DNA of 64,000 nt from Gammaproteobacteria bacterium (GTDB lineage: Bacteria; Pseudomonadota; Gammaproteobacteria; Steroidobacterales; GCA-2729495): contig JAAERX010000153.1 of the NCBI GenBank assembly GCA_024229935.1, forward strand, positions 1 to 64,000. The letters run 5' to 3'. The notes under the pieces were generated by a model that worked only from the letters and a program-made list of their open reading frames with translations, ran no database searches and had not been told where the DNA came from. Shown here piece by piece: positions 52,248 through 61,994 of the stretch; within the stretch, counting starts at the first letter, position 1, and every line of letters starts with the position of its first letter. The position numbers were made by a program, and so were the translations under genes.

Positions 52248-54356
52248 TTATGCGGCAATTTCCCGGACAACCGTAAAACTACCCCAGACTGCATTCATGA
52301 TTGAGTCCACCTTGACACAATCACCAGCACTCAGAATTTTACTTGCATGACCATTTATTTCGGTAAGTTCCTGCACCAGCGAATCCTGAGGCAGCAAGCG
52401 GCCGGCAAAAACCAGACTATCAGCGGTAACAGTAATTTCACCCACTGAGCTTTTAGCACCCGTATTTGCCAACGCTGAATCCTTAGCATGCTCATTAATC
52501 ATATCGACCAGTTCATCTCGCTCTGAACGCTCTGTGGAATCAACTGCATTTGTAGACATACCTGTCTGTAATACAACACTACCATCTGCAAGTCTTAGTG
52601 GGATTGAATTGTCATGTATCTGGATATCAGCATCTTTAACCATTTCAATCAACATCTCGCGGTTGGAACGATCAACAATATCACCGCCCAGCTTATCCCT
52701 GCCACGACGGGTAGTCAGCGTAACCTGCTTGCCCTGCCTGGCCAGATACACAGCCGTCTCACAACCCACCAGACCACCGCCCATAACCAGGACATGCTCA
52801 CCCTGAACAGTTTCCTTATCATTGAGCAGGTCAATAGCCGTCAGCACTTTCACACTGGCAGAACTTTCAAATGGCAATGCTTCCATCTTGGCGCCCGTAG
52901 CCAGCACCACATAGTCAGCGCCAAAGTCAGTAATATCCTTAGCTACACCATGCTTGTTTAACACAACATTAACAGGCAGATCATGCAATAGCTTGCGCAG
53001 GTAATTTAGGTACCGGGTGATATCCAGTTTAAAATCAGGCTTAGCCGCAGGCCACAGGTTGCCGCCAACCTGATTACTGGCTTCCCAGAGCGTGACATCA
53101 AAGCCACGTTCTACACCGGCACGAGCAGCTTCTATACCAGCAGGACCACCACCAATAACCAGCAATGATGTTGTTTGTTTTACTGGCAACAAGGGCCACT
53201 CAATTTCATGGCCAGTGGTAGGTCGTACTGCACAACTGGTGGGTTTGCCTTCTGCCATTTGCCACAGACAACCTTCATGACAGCCAATACAGGGAATAAT
53301 GTCATCTGGCTGTTCAGCTGCAACCTTATTAACCAGTTCCGGGTCCGCAAGCAGGCCACGCCCCATGGCTACAAAATCAGCCTTATTTTCAACAAGCACA
53401 CGTTCTGCAATATCCGGATACTGAAGGCGACCAACAGCAATGACGGGTATATCCACCTGTGCTTTTACCTGCTCTGCAAGTGATACCATGCAACCCGGTT
53501 CCTGGTACTGTGGCGGATGTGGCCACCAGTGTGTTTCATAACAACCGGCATCAACATGCAGGGCAGCTACACCCATCTTTTCCAGTTCACCCGCTATATA
53601 CAGACCCTCTTCTGGCTCACGACCACCGGGTAGGTAATGGGTTAAACCAAAACGATAAATAACCGGGAAGTCCTCACCTGCTTCACGTTTGATTGCAGCA
53701 ATCGCTTCACGAGCAAAGTTCAGGCGTTTGTCTACAGAGCCGCCGTAATGATCATCGCGACAATTCCATAACGCTGTCATAAACTGATCAAGTAAATAAC
53801 CTTCATGGCCATGCAACTCGACACAGGCTGCACCACCTTCACGAGCACGCCTGGCCGCAGGGCCAAAACTTTCTGCATGCGCTGCTGCTTCCTCAGTGGT
53901 TAATGCCCGGCTATCGAACTTGCGTTTATCCGGCAGGTAATGACTGTCATTAAGCGATGCAGACACCGGACGTAAATCTTCAGGCAATGGGTCATCCGTC
54001 CACCATTCCGGCAAAATAAATGGCGGAACTACCCGACCAAAACCAGCCGTCAGCTGTATGCCAAGTTTGCAACCATGTTGTTCAAGTGAATCAGCCAGTC
54101 GGCGCACCGATTTCAGATGTTCATCTGAAGCAAGATCAATACAGCCTCTTGCCGCTAATTCCAGGGCACGAGAGGTAAAGACCATCTCAGGCATAATCAG
54201 GCCCACACCACCGGCTGCGCGTGCTGTGTAATAAGCAATAGCACGGTCGCCCCAGTCACCATCCTCCTCAACAGTACCGCGTATACCCATTGCAGGCATG
54301 ATCACGCGATTTTTCAGTTCCATGGTGCCGATATGACCAGGCTCTAATAATTGCAC
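52248..54356 (-). CDS. NADH:flavin oxidoreductase, 2,4-dienoyl-CoA/2-enoate reductase type
   Basis: A 702-residue three-domain enzyme. Residues 1-370 form an old-yellow-enzyme FMN barrel (ENKADFVAMGRGLLADPELV at its end). Next comes a [4Fe-4S] motif CIGCHEGC followed by a fourth Cys (SCAVRP), then two Rossmann parts: GGGPAGIEAARAGVERG for FAD and GGGLVGCETAVYLARQGK for NAD(P)H. The layout matches FadH, trimethylamine dehydrogenase and BaiCD/BaiH-type enzymes acting on enoates or dienes. It starts with GTG 54356 behind an AGAGG site and is followed by the sulfotransferase. Confidence 0.9.
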   Translation of the reverse strand: MQLLEPGHIGTMELKNRVIMPAMGIRGTVEEDGDWGDRAIAYYTARAAGGVGLIMPEMVFTSRALELAARGCIDLASDEHLKSVRRLADSLEQHGCKLGIQLTAGFGRVVPPFILPEWWTDDPLPEDLRPVSASLNDSHYLPDKRKFDSRALTTEEAAAHAESFGPAARRAREGGAACVELHGHEGYLLDQFMTALWNCRDDHYGGSVDKRLNFAREAIAAIKREAGEDFPVIYRFGLTHYLPGGREPEEGLYIAGELEKMGVAALHVDAGCYETHWWPHPPQYQEPGCMVSLAEQVKAQVDIPVIAVGRLQYPDIAERVLVENKADFVAMGRGLLADPELVNKVAAEQPDDIIPCIGCHEGCLWQMAEGKPTSCAVRPTTGHEIEWPLLPVKQTTSLLVIGGGPAGIEAARAGVERGFDVTLWEASNQVGGNLWPAAKPDFKLDITRYLNYLRKLLHDLPVNVVLNKHGVAKDITDFGADYVVLATGAKMEALPFESSASVKVLTAIDLLNDKETVQGEHVLVMGGGLVGCETAVYLARQGKQVTLTTRRGRDKLGGDIVDRSNREMLIEMVKDADIQIHDNSIPLRLADGSVVLQTGMSTNAVDSTERSERDELVDMINEHAKDSALANTGAKSSVGEITVTADSLVFAGRLLPQDSLVQELTEINGHASKILSAGDCVKVDSIMNAVWGSFTVVREIAA

Positions 54357-54547
54357 TTTAGTGGCCTCTTAATTTTGCTGTCGTTATCTTACAGCTTTTG
54401 TTGCCAATGCTTGTAACAGATTGTAATAACTAATTAAAAATAAAAAATCCCAACTACTTCCTGCACCTGAACAACGAAGATCTGCGTACGTATTATCCCT
54501 TATCTGCTAAGCAACAATATCTACTCAGTATGTCATTAGAAAGCAGC

Positions 54548-54568
54548 AGGTGAAGCAATAAGTCACCT
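54548..54568. promoter_or_regulatory. Inverted repeat in the 308-bp region before the Rieske gene
   Basis: AGGTGA-N9-TCACCT, about 95 bp upstream of the Rieske oxygenase start. It is a candidate operator. Nothing else stands out in 54357-54664, which is AT-rich and serves divergent promoters for the flavin oxidoreductase and the Rieske gene. Confidence 0.4.
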
Positions 54569-54664
54569 TCTTACAGGGTAGTAACGCTGCTTTAAACGCA
54601 CAGGGACAAACCATGCCGGCACATAGTTTGATACGTAAAAAATAATTTACCTGGAGACCCTACC

Positions 54665-55777
54665 ATGTACATTAACTTCTGGTATCCCATCGCCAAGAGC
54701 GAAGACGTCGTTACCTACGAACCTCATCGAGTCAAAGTATTGGGACAGCAACTGATTGCCTTCCGTGACACCGAAGGCAACGCCCATATACTAAGTGATG
54801 TCTGCATCCATCGGGGAGCTGCCCTTGGCAAAGGCTGGGTCAAAGGCAATCACGTAGTGTGCCCGTATCACGGCTGGCAGTTTGCCGGCGATGGCAAATG
54901 CACGCATATTCCGACAGTAGACGAAAAGCAGATCCCCGCCCGCGCCAAAGTTGATAGTTACCCGGTACAGGAAAAATACGGCATCGTATTTGCATTCCTT
55001 GGCGACCTGCCAGAAGAAGAACGGCCACCACTTCATGAGATTGAGGAATATGACAAGGAAGGCTGGCGGGCAAACCGACTGGTTGTATTCGAACTTGATG
55101 CCTATTACGAACGTTCCATCGAAAATGGACTCGACCCATCCCACAATGAGTTTGTACATCCGGCCCAGGGCCGACCAGGCATGCAACCTGATTTTCGTAA
55201 AAAGCCACTGGACATGAAAGACGGCCCCTGGGGAAGTGAGTTCCTGGTAAGTTTTGAGAACCAGCTAAGTGACTCACGGGCGTTAAGTGAGGAAGCCAAA
55301 CTTGAACATGAGGTCACTGCAGGGTCCGGTTATGTCGGTCCCAATCAGATGATCACATGGATCTGCTTATCCAAGGATCAGGTATTTCATCAGTACTTCT
55401 TTGAGGCACCGGTTGATGAGGGCCGTACGCGGATTTTCTTCGTCAACATGCGCACCTTCATGCTTGAACCTGAAAATGACAGACGCCTGGTTAATATCAA
55501 CCTGACTGTCGCCCAGGAAGATATTGATCTGTTAGCAACACTTGATCCGGTCGGTACACCCAACAATCCTTCTGACGAGGTGCTGGTACCATCCGATGGT
55601 GCTGTCATTAGTTACAGGCAACACCTGAAAACCTGGAAAGAGAAAGGCTGGTGTATAGATATGGAGACACTGAATGCAAAGCGCCAGAATATGGCCTTCG
55701 CAATCCCCTGTCCGGACAGACGCACCTCGGGAAACTGGGTACTAAGCCCGGTACCTCTGTTTCCAACTGCTGAGTAA
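54665..55777 (+). CDS. Rieske non-haem iron ring-hydroxylating oxygenase subunit
   Basis: A 370-residue oxygenase alpha-type subunit. The Rieske [2Fe-2S] site is Cys47-x-His49 and Cys66-x-x-His69. The mononuclear iron site is Asp157 with His160 and His165 in LDPSHNEFVHP. Its size and single-gene context suggest a three-component monooxygenase or demethylase of the vanillate/phenoxybenzoate or KshA type; the reductase and ferredoxin are not nearby. Substrate unknown. A GGAG site lies 8 bp before the ATG. Confidence 0.9.
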   Translation: MYINFWYPIAKSEDVVTYEPHRVKVLGQQLIAFRDTEGNAHILSDVCIHRGAALGKGWVKGNHVVCPYHGWQFAGDGKCTHIPTVDEKQIPARAKVDSYPVQEKYGIVFAFLGDLPEEERPPLHEIEEYDKEGWRANRLVVFELDAYYERSIENGLDPSHNEFVHPAQGRPGMQPDFRKKPLDMKDGPWGSEFLVSFENQLSDSRALSEEAKLEHEVTAGSGYVGPNQMITWICLSKDQVFHQYFFEAPVDEGRTRIFFVNMRTFMLEPENDRRLVNINLTVAQEDIDLLATLDPVGTPNNPSDEVLVPSDGAVISYRQHLKTWKEKGWCIDMETLNAKRQNMAFAIPCPDRRTSGNWVLSPVPLFPTAE

Positions 55778-55837
55778 ACAGATGCCAGAAAAACCGGATA
55801 CATGGCCCGCACACAAGCATGCCCGGGTCCCAGAATG

Positions 55838-56890
55838 TTACCTCACACTGACAAAATGCTGAAAACTGATCTGCTGGGTAACGTAGTCATCCCGGGGTGG
55901 CTCTGCATTACGCAAACTGGTGGACAGGTACTTTTTATTTGAATCCGGCAGTACTGTTACAACAGTTGCATCATCACCCAGTTCTGCCGCCAGTTTAATG
56001 GCACCAACCACATTTGCACCTGAAGAGATGCCTACTCCAAGCCCAAGCTGATGACACAAAGCCTGTGCCATCAGGATGGCATCACCATCCCAAACATCAA
56101 CAATCTCATCAAGCTCATCAAGCCTTACTATGGATGGAATAAATTCATCACTGATACCCTGGATACGATGCTGGCCGACTTTCTTGCCAACCCGCAGCGT
56201 TGGAGAGTTCGCTGGCTCAAGTGGGTGCACACAAATATTTGGATTCGCCTGCCGCAGATAACGACCCACTCCCATCACCGTACCACCCGTACCCACACCT
56301 GCAACAAAGGCATCGGCCATACGATCAAAAAGCTTTAACTGTCGTTCAATTTCCGGCCCGGTGGTTTGCTGATGTGACTCAATATTGACCGGGTTATCAA
56401 ATTGTCGTGGCAGATAAATGTTGTCATTCTCATCAGCATAGTCCACAGCCATCTGCACCGAGCCAACAAAACCACCCTGTGCAGATGAAACAGGCACCAC
56501 TTCCGCACCCAGCCCGTGGATCAGTTGTACTCGCTCCTGACTCATCCAGTCCGGCATATAAATCCGCACATGATGCCCAAGCGCCCGCCCGACTGCAGCA
56601 AAAGAAATACCGGTATTACCGCTGGAAGCCTCGGCAATCTTGTCACCCGGTTCCAGCTCCCCGGTCGCATAGGCCCGCTCCAGAATTTTTAATGCCATCC
56701 GGTCTTTAACGCTACCGGTCATATTCATCGATTCGTATTTCGCATAAATACGACCGGGCTTACCCTGATACAGGTAATGAATCTCAAGTAATGGGGTATC
56801 CCCAACCAGCGCGGCAAGTGCCGCAACCTTGTTGCCTGAATCAGCAACAGATGTACTTGTAACTGAACTTACTTTTGCAGCCTGTGCCAT
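55838..56890 (-). CDS. PLP-dependent cysteine synthase / cystathionine beta-synthase-like enzyme
   Basis: A 350-residue fold-type II PLP enzyme. The Lys is in MNMTGSVKDRMAL near residue 62, the substrate loop is EASSGNTGIS, the phosphate loop is GVGTGGTVMGVG and the C-terminal SSGANVVGA is present. It has an extra 25-residue Ser/Ala/Thr-rich N-terminus. The enzyme replaces the beta-substituent of serine or O-acetylserine with sulfide, homocysteine or another nucleophile; which one is not clear. It starts 6 bp after the TauD-like gene and is surely co-transcribed with it. Confidence 0.85.
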   Translation of the reverse strand: MAQAAKVSSVTSTSVADSGNKVAALAALVGDTPLLEIHYLYQGKPGRIYAKYESMNMTGSVKDRMALKILERAYATGELEPGDKIAEASSGNTGISFAAVGRALGHHVRIYMPDWMSQERVQLIHGLGAEVVPVSSAQGGFVGSVQMAVDYADENDNIYLPRQFDNPVNIESHQQTTGPEIERQLKLFDRMADAFVAGVGTGGTVMGVGRYLRQANPNICVHPLEPANSPTLRVGKKVGQHRIQGISDEFIPSIVRLDELDEIVDVWDGDAILMAQALCHQLGLGVGISSGANVVGAIKLAAELGDDATVVTVLPDSNKKYLSTSLRNAEPPRDDYVTQQISFQHFVSVR

Positions 56891-56896
56891 TGCAGA

Positions 56897-57751
56897 TTAC
56901 TGCCTGCTATCCGGTTCAGTAATGGCAACACGATGCATGATGCGTGGTTCTTTACTAAGATCAGGCATGTCCGCATAAATACCACGATGGATTGTGGAAA
57001 TATTGTCCCAAAAAGCAACGGAACCCTTACGCCAGTGGAAACGTACCATGAATTCAGGCCGAACCATTTTCTGAAATAAAAACTCCAGCAGGTCCTTGCT
57101 CTCATCAGCATTTAAATCCTTGATGTAAGAAGTCATCAGCGGATTGATGTACAAGCACTTTTCTCCGGTATCCGGGTGCATACGCACAACCGGGTGTTCA
57201 ACCGGCGGGTTGCGATCACGTGCACCCTGCCAGGCTTCCGGGCCGTTCTGTGTCAGGATGGTCGGGCCCATCACATCAATCACATCATGTACTGCAGTCA
57301 GGCCAAGTAGAAATTCCTGCATGGGTTTCGACAAACTTTCATAAACCTTAACGGTATTCACCCAGGCGGTATCCCCACCCGCTTCAGGTACTTCAACGGC
57401 ATACAGAAAAGAACAGCGCTGCGGCACTTCAACAAAACTGTTGTCATGGTGCCAGTCCACATCACCGGGTACGGCACCCGCCTTGGACATATCCTGCAAA
57501 CGAATTTCCGGGTAACCCTCAACTGTGGGAATATAGGCTGATTCATCAACCTCACCAAAACGCTTGCCCAGTGCTATATGTTGCTCAGGTGTTAGTTCCT
57601 GATCTCGGAAAAACAACACCTGATACTTATGCCAGGTATCACAAAACTCTCCAAAGGTTGCATCATCCATCGGCTGTGACAGATCCAGATCAATAATTTC
57701 TGCACCCAACGCACCACTTAAGGGCCGTATTCCAAAGCTTTTAGCATTCAT
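56897..57751 (-). CDS. TauD/TfdA family Fe(II)/2-oxoglutarate dioxygenase
   Basis: About 284 residues. The iron ligands are His-x-Asp in WHHDNSF (near residue 100) and the distal His in STIHRGIYADMP; the 2-oxoglutarate Arg is in PRIMHRVAI near the C-terminus. The family hydroxylates taurine, 2,4-D, alkyl sulfates, gamma-butyrobetaine and free amino acids, so the substrate is open. ATG 57751 is best placed behind the G-rich ribosome site; ATG 57757 and TTG 57778 are alternatives. It is first in an operon with the cysteine-synthase-like gene, with a 20-bp palindrome 42 bp upstream. Confidence 0.88.
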   Translation of the reverse strand: MNAKSFGIRPLSGALGAEIIDLDLSQPMDDATFGEFCDTWHKYQVLFFRDQELTPEQHIALGKRFGEVDESAYIPTVEGYPEIRLQDMSKAGAVPGDVDWHHDNSFVEVPQRCSFLYAVEVPEAGGDTAWVNTVKVYESLSKPMQEFLLGLTAVHDVIDVMGPTILTQNGPEAWQGARDRNPPVEHPVVRMHPDTGEKCLYINPLMTSYIKDLNADESKDLLEFLFQKMVRPEFMVRFHWRKGSVAFWDNISTIHRGIYADMPDLSKEPRIMHRVAITEPDSRQ

Positions 57752-57792
57752 ATCCATCCCCCATACTGGCCCCAACAAGGGCCGAAAACCAT

Positions 57793-57812
57793 TTTAAGTC
57801 ACATGACTTAAA
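57793..57812. promoter_or_regulatory. Perfect palindrome upstream of the TauD-like operon
   Basis: TTTAAGTCA-CA-TGACTTAAA, 9-bp arms, in the divergent region between the TauD-like gene and the ubiM-like gene. It is close enough to the TauD-like start to act as a repressor site. Confidence 0.6.
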
Positions 57813-58031
57813 TGTACAATAGCCCTGAAACCCTTCCAGTGCTATAGGTAGAAGCCCATATCCTGATAAATCAGGACGTATCAGGCATCATTCAGGTACA
57901 CGGCTCGGTAAATTCCCGTATATCAAGAGACCCGACACGTCAGGAAACTATGCCCTGCAAAACTGAACCCGCGAAGCCTGCTGAAAAAACGACAACGCTA
58001 TGACTGGCACCATATCTGTTAAGAGATACAA

Positions 58032-59207
58032 ATGAATTACGACATCATTATTATCGGCGCAGGCCCGGCCGGACTCAGCTTTGCCCGCTCACTGAAAGAC
58101 AGCAAACTGAAATTGCTGGTCATTGAAAAAGCACCAGCCAAGGCCATTCAGAAACCAGCACCGGATGGACGTGAGATTGCACTCACCCATCTGTCTGAAA
58201 AATTATTAAAAGAACTTGATGTATGGGAACGTATTTCTCCAGAATCAATTTCTCCCATCAAGTCTGCAAAAGTTATGGATGGCAACTCACCCTACTCACT
58301 TGGATTTGATACTGACAATAAAAGCGGTGATGCACTCGGTTACCTGGTGCCCAACTACCGTATTCGTCAGGCACTTTATAACGCTGTTGAGGGACAGGAT
58401 AACCTTGAGTTCATGACCGACATATCGGTTAACAGCCTGAGCACAGACAATCAGGGTGGTGTTGTACATTTATCCAATGGTGAGAGCCGACAGGCAAAAC
58501 TAATTGTTGCCGCTGACAGTCGTTTCTCCGCAACACGGCGTGAAATGGGTATTGGTGCCAGCATGAAGGACTTTGGCAAAACCGCAATTGTCTGTCGTAT
58601 GGAACATCAGCAACCCCATGAACAAACGGCATTCGAATGCTTCCACTACGGTCGCACCCTGGCCGTATTACCAATGGCAGGTAAGCTGTCATCCATAGTA
58701 ATTACCGTTGATAACGAACTGGCAGATGATATTGTCAATATGGACGAAGCTGAATTTGATCGGGACATCGAGCAACGCTTTGGCCACCGGCTAGGTGACA
58801 TGAAACTCATCGGGGAGCGTTATGCCTACCCGCTGGTAGCTGTACATGCCGATCATTTTGTTGCCAATCGTTTTGCTGTCATTGGTGATGCCGCTGTCGG
58901 CATGCACCCAGTTACAGCGCATGGTTTTAACCTGGGACTACGGGGGCAGGCCACACTGGCATCACTCATTAAAAACGCCCGCATACATGGCAAAGATATA
59001 GGCTCCAAAAAGGTGTTAGCGCCCTATGAAAACAGGCACATGCGCATCACCAAACCTATGTACTGGGGCACTAATGGAATTGTTGGGCTGTTTACAGACG
59101 ACAGACGTCCTGCCAAAGCACTCCGAAGTCTTGTGCTACGGGTTGCCAATAACTTTCCACCCATCAAGCACATTATTAAAAACAGCCTGACGGAAGTCAG
59201 GCGATAA
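58032..59207 (+). CDS. ubiM: UbiM-like flavin monooxygenase (UbiH/UbiF/Coq6 family)
   Basis: A 391-residue FAD-dependent aromatic hydroxylase. Dinucleotide loop IIIGAGPAGLSFARSL, the DG motif region DGREIALTHLSEKLL, and the FAD-ribityl motif GDAAVGMHPVTAHGFNLGL. The AHGFNLGL form and overall sequence match UbiM, a broad-regioselectivity ubiquinone-ring hydroxylase found scattered in alpha-, beta- and gammaproteobacteria. It stands alone, divergent from the TauD-like gene, and converges on the molybdenum hydroxylase. A role in degrading an aromatic compound rather than in ubiquinone synthesis cannot be ruled out. Confidence 0.8.
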   Translation: MNYDIIIIGAGPAGLSFARSLKDSKLKLLVIEKAPAKAIQKPAPDGREIALTHLSEKLLKELDVWERISPESISPIKSAKVMDGNSPYSLGFDTDNKSGDALGYLVPNYRIRQALYNAVEGQDNLEFMTDISVNSLSTDNQGGVVHLSNGESRQAKLIVAADSRFSATRREMGIGASMKDFGKTAIVCRMEHQQPHEQTAFECFHYGRTLAVLPMAGKLSSIVITVDNELADDIVNMDEAEFDRDIEQRFGHRLGDMKLIGERYAYPLVAVHADHFVANRFAVIGDAAVGMHPVTAHGFNLGLRGQATLASLIKNARIHGKDIGSKKVLAPYENRHMRITKPMYWGTNGIVGLFTDDRRPAKALRSLVLRVANNFPPIKHIIKNSLTEVRR

Positions 59208-59231
59208 AAGCTTAAAACAGCTTGGTGCCAG

Positions 59232-61505
59232 TCAGTCTTTTATAGCTCTAATCACCCGCCACGGAGCTAATGGCATTTCAGTGACCTGATCACCAATAGC
59301 ATTGGTGACTGCATTGGCGATGGCCTGCATGGTACACACGATAGGACCCTCCCCCACTTCCTTGGCACCAAAAGGACCATTGGGATCAATACTTTCAACA
59401 ATAATATGATCAACTTCCGGCATTTCAAAAGCTCGTGGCATTTTGTAATCCAGCCGGGAAGGATTCATGACCTGGCCATCTTCCATAAGCGTTTCTTCAT
59501 ACAGCACTTGTGACATGCCACTAAATATCTGGCCATCAATCTGACCCTCAACAACACGAGGGTTAATAGCCCGTCCAACATCATGGGATGCAGTCATCTT
59601 ATCAACAGTCACCACACCAGTGCCCGGGTCTACGGTTACTTCAGCAATCTGAGCACCAAAGGAATAGGCCATGGTGCCTTTCTCCAGTGGTGAGTTATAA
59701 AAACCACGACCCATCACAAAGCGACCTTCACGACTGTGCAGTGTTTTGTACACCACTTTTGCAAACGCAATTGCTTTATCTTCCTGCCCCTCCGGATAAA
59801 CCTTTCCATCACGGAACACCAGCTGTGCCTCATCCACTTCAAGAATATTTGCAGCCGTCTTTGCCAGCTGATCACGTGCATCAATGGCCGCATTCTTGGT
59901 GGCATTACCTGTATTAAACGTACCACGCTGGGTAAACGCACCAATATCCAGTGGGTCCGTGTCCGTGTCACCCGATATCACTGTAATATCTGTTGGCAAT
60001 ATACCCAGCACTTCGGCACAGATAATAGCCATAGTGGTGTGGGAACTCTGCCCCATATCGGGCAAACCAACAAACAGGGAAGCTTTACCGTCTTCGGTAA
60101 CTTTCACAAAAGCAGCCGAAGTATCGTGCTTATACAAGCCCTTGGCACCGGAAGCCATCGCACCAATGCCAATGCCTATACCTTTAAACTTAGGCAGCTT
60201 GCCGTACTTGTCATTCCAGCCCGCCATTGCAGCCGTCTTTTCGATGCATTCTTTCAGACCGCAACTGGCGTAATGGGCACCTTCCATGGTGGTATGCCCT
60301 TCTTCAACGGCATTCAGCAGATTAAATTCCACCGGGTCCATACCCATTTCACGCGCCAGAGCATCAACATGCTGACCAAGAGCAAACTGAAACTGAGCTA
60401 TACCGCCACCGTGATGAAAGTAATAGGGCAAATGATTGGTATGCACCAGGCGGCCACGGTAACGGGATGCCTCTATCGGATACAGAGCATGAATGTATTT
60501 TGAAGTCAGCAAAGTCACAATCATCTGTGACTCAATGTACGCACCGGTATCAAATAACAGATCAGCCTCAATAACTTTAAGCTTGCCATCTTTACTGGCA
60601 CCAGAACGAAGCTTGTAAATAACCTTGCCACCGGCACGACACATGATGAACTCTTCATCACCGGCAGCCCGTAGTCGCACCGGCTTACCTGCCTTACGTG
60701 ATAACAATGCTGCCAGGAAATGATGCGGCCGGGTTGAAGTACGGCCGGTAAAACCACCGCCTGTGTTTAATGTCAGCAAACGCACATCGCTGGCTGGCAG
60801 CTTGAAACCTGCAGCCAGACTTTGCTGAAACAAATGTGCCGTTTGTGTGGGCGTCCACATTTTGAGTTTGCCTGGCTTGGTGAAGTCAGCAACACACACA
60901 TGGTATTCAGCATAACAATTATGACTGGGATTGGTTATATAAGTGTCTTCACGAATAACGTCACACTCAGCAAAGACAGCATCTGGATCGCCATGTTCCT
61001 CTTCCTGCTGCCAGCCAATATTTAGTGCGGCTTTTTCATGCAACTGCGGAGCATCTTCTTTTAATGCTTTTTCCACATCCAGCAACTCAGGCAGCCGTTC
61101 ATACTCAACCTTAATAAGTGCAGCTGCCTGAGCAGCAATTTCTTCACTCATGGCTGCCACCGCAGCCACTTCATGACCTACATGGGTCACATTTTCAGTG
61201 GGCAACAATGGTTGACTGATACCTATCCAGATATCCTTGGCATCTTCAGGTGTAATCACTGCTTTTACACCGGGTAGTGCTTCAGCCTCACTGGTATCAA
61301 TACTGATAATACGGGCATGTGGATACGGACTGCGCACCACCTTGGCAAATAACATGCCGGGCAGCCGCACATCATCAGCAAAAATAGACCGACCACTAAC
61401 CTTATCGGCACCATCAAGGCGCGACCAGTTCTTACCTACAACTGCAAGGTCTTCTTTAGTTCGTGACTTAGTTGGCACATTATTTTTAATCTTAGCTTTC
61501 GCCAT
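59232..61505 (-). CDS. Molybdenum hydroxylase large subunit (4-hydroxybenzoyl-CoA reductase alpha-like)
   Basis: About 757 residues, xanthine-oxidase family molybdopterin-cytosine-dinucleotide subunit. An N-terminal aldehyde-oxidase a/b hammerhead domain (NWSRLDGADKVSGRSIFADD, split by the family core) precedes the large cofactor domain. Conserved stretches are LNTGGGFTGRTSTRPHHF, YYFHHGGGIAQFQFALGQ, GDTDTDPLDIGAFTQRGTFN split by the family core, and GPFGAKEVGEGP with the catalytic Glu. ATG 61505 overlaps the small-subunit gene by 14 bp and has a GAGG site; the longer frame to 61532 is less likely. It ends the three-gene operon. Confidence 0.9.
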   Translation of the reverse strand: MAKAKIKNNVPTKSRTKEDLAVVGKNWSRLDGADKVSGRSIFADDVRLPGMLFAKVVRSPYPHARIISIDTSEAEALPGVKAVITPEDAKDIWIGISQPLLPTENVTHVGHEVAAVAAMSEEIAAQAAALIKVEYERLPELLDVEKALKEDAPQLHEKAALNIGWQQEEEHGDPDAVFAECDVIREDTYITNPSHNCYAEYHVCVADFTKPGKLKMWTPTQTAHLFQQSLAAGFKLPASDVRLLTLNTGGGFTGRTSTRPHHFLAALLSRKAGKPVRLRAAGDEEFIMCRAGGKVIYKLRSGASKDGKLKVIEADLLFDTGAYIESQMIVTLLTSKYIHALYPIEASRYRGRLVHTNHLPYYFHHGGGIAQFQFALGQHVDALAREMGMDPVEFNLLNAVEEGHTTMEGAHYASCGLKECIEKTAAMAGWNDKYGKLPKFKGIGIGIGAMASGAKGLYKHDTSAAFVKVTEDGKASLFVGLPDMGQSSHTTMAIICAEVLGILPTDITVISGDTDTDPLDIGAFTQRGTFNTGNATKNAAIDARDQLAKTAANILEVDEAQLVFRDGKVYPEGQEDKAIAFAKVVYKTLHSREGRFVMGRGFYNSPLEKGTMAYSFGAQIAEVTVDPGTGVVTVDKMTASHDVGRAINPRVVEGQIDGQIFSGMSQVLYEETLMEDGQVMNPSRLDYKMPRAFEMPEVDHIIVESIDPNGPFGAKEVGEGPIVCTMQAIANAVTNAIGDQVTEMPLAPWRVIRAIKD

Positions 61506-61992
61506 GATTAACCTCACGTTCTCTAAGTACACTAGCCGCTTCTTTAATGGCTTTTTTAACCTTGATATGACCCGTACAACGACAGATCACTCCAGCCATC
61601 GCCTCATTAATATCAGTTTCACTTGGGCTGGTATTCACATCCAGCAAAGCCTTGGCAGACATAATCAGGCCTGGTGTACAAAAACCACACTGCACAGCCC
61701 CATGCTCAAGAAAGGATTTTTGTATTGGATGCAGTTCATTGCCCTCTTCCACACCTTCAACAGTTGTTACCGAGCGCCCATCCCATTCCACCGCTAGTGC
61801 CAGACAGGACAGAATTACTTCACCCTGTTCGCCATTCACTGTGCACACACCACAACTACCGGCTGTACAACCACGCTTGGTACCAGTCAAGTTCAGACTG
61901 TCACGCATCACTTCCAGCAAAGTCTGATGGGGGGAAACAGCAACCTCATACGGGTCGCCATTCACTGTTAATGCTATCAGTTGTTTCGCCAT
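61492..61992 (-). CDS. Molybdenum hydroxylase [2Fe-2S] subunit
   Basis: A 166-residue small subunit with two clusters. The plant-ferredoxin-type cluster uses Cys42, Cys47, Cys50 and Cys63 (GCTAGSCGVC). The helical-domain cluster uses Cys102, Cys105, Cys137 and Cys139 (QCGFCTPG and ICRCTG). It carries electrons between the molybdenum and FAD subunits. It lies 2 bp after the FAD-subunit stop and overlaps the large subunit, so the three are translated together. In the 4-hydroxybenzoyl-CoA reductase nomenclature this is the gamma (HcrC) position. Confidence 0.93.
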   Translation of the reverse strand: MAKQLIALTVNGDPYEVAVSPHQTLLEVMRDSLNLTGTKRGCTAGSCGVCTVNGEQGEVILSCLALAVEWDGRSVTTVEGVEEGNELHPIQKSFLEHGAVQCGFCTPGLIMSAKALLDVNTSPSETDINEAMAGVICRCTGHIKVKKAIKEAASVLREREVNHGES

Positions 61993-61994
61993 AA

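Noticed and set aside
59736..60503. 255-codon plus-strand open frame
   Set aside because: It lies wholly antisense to the molybdenum hydroxylase large subunit, whose motifs are intact, and its translation has no family features.
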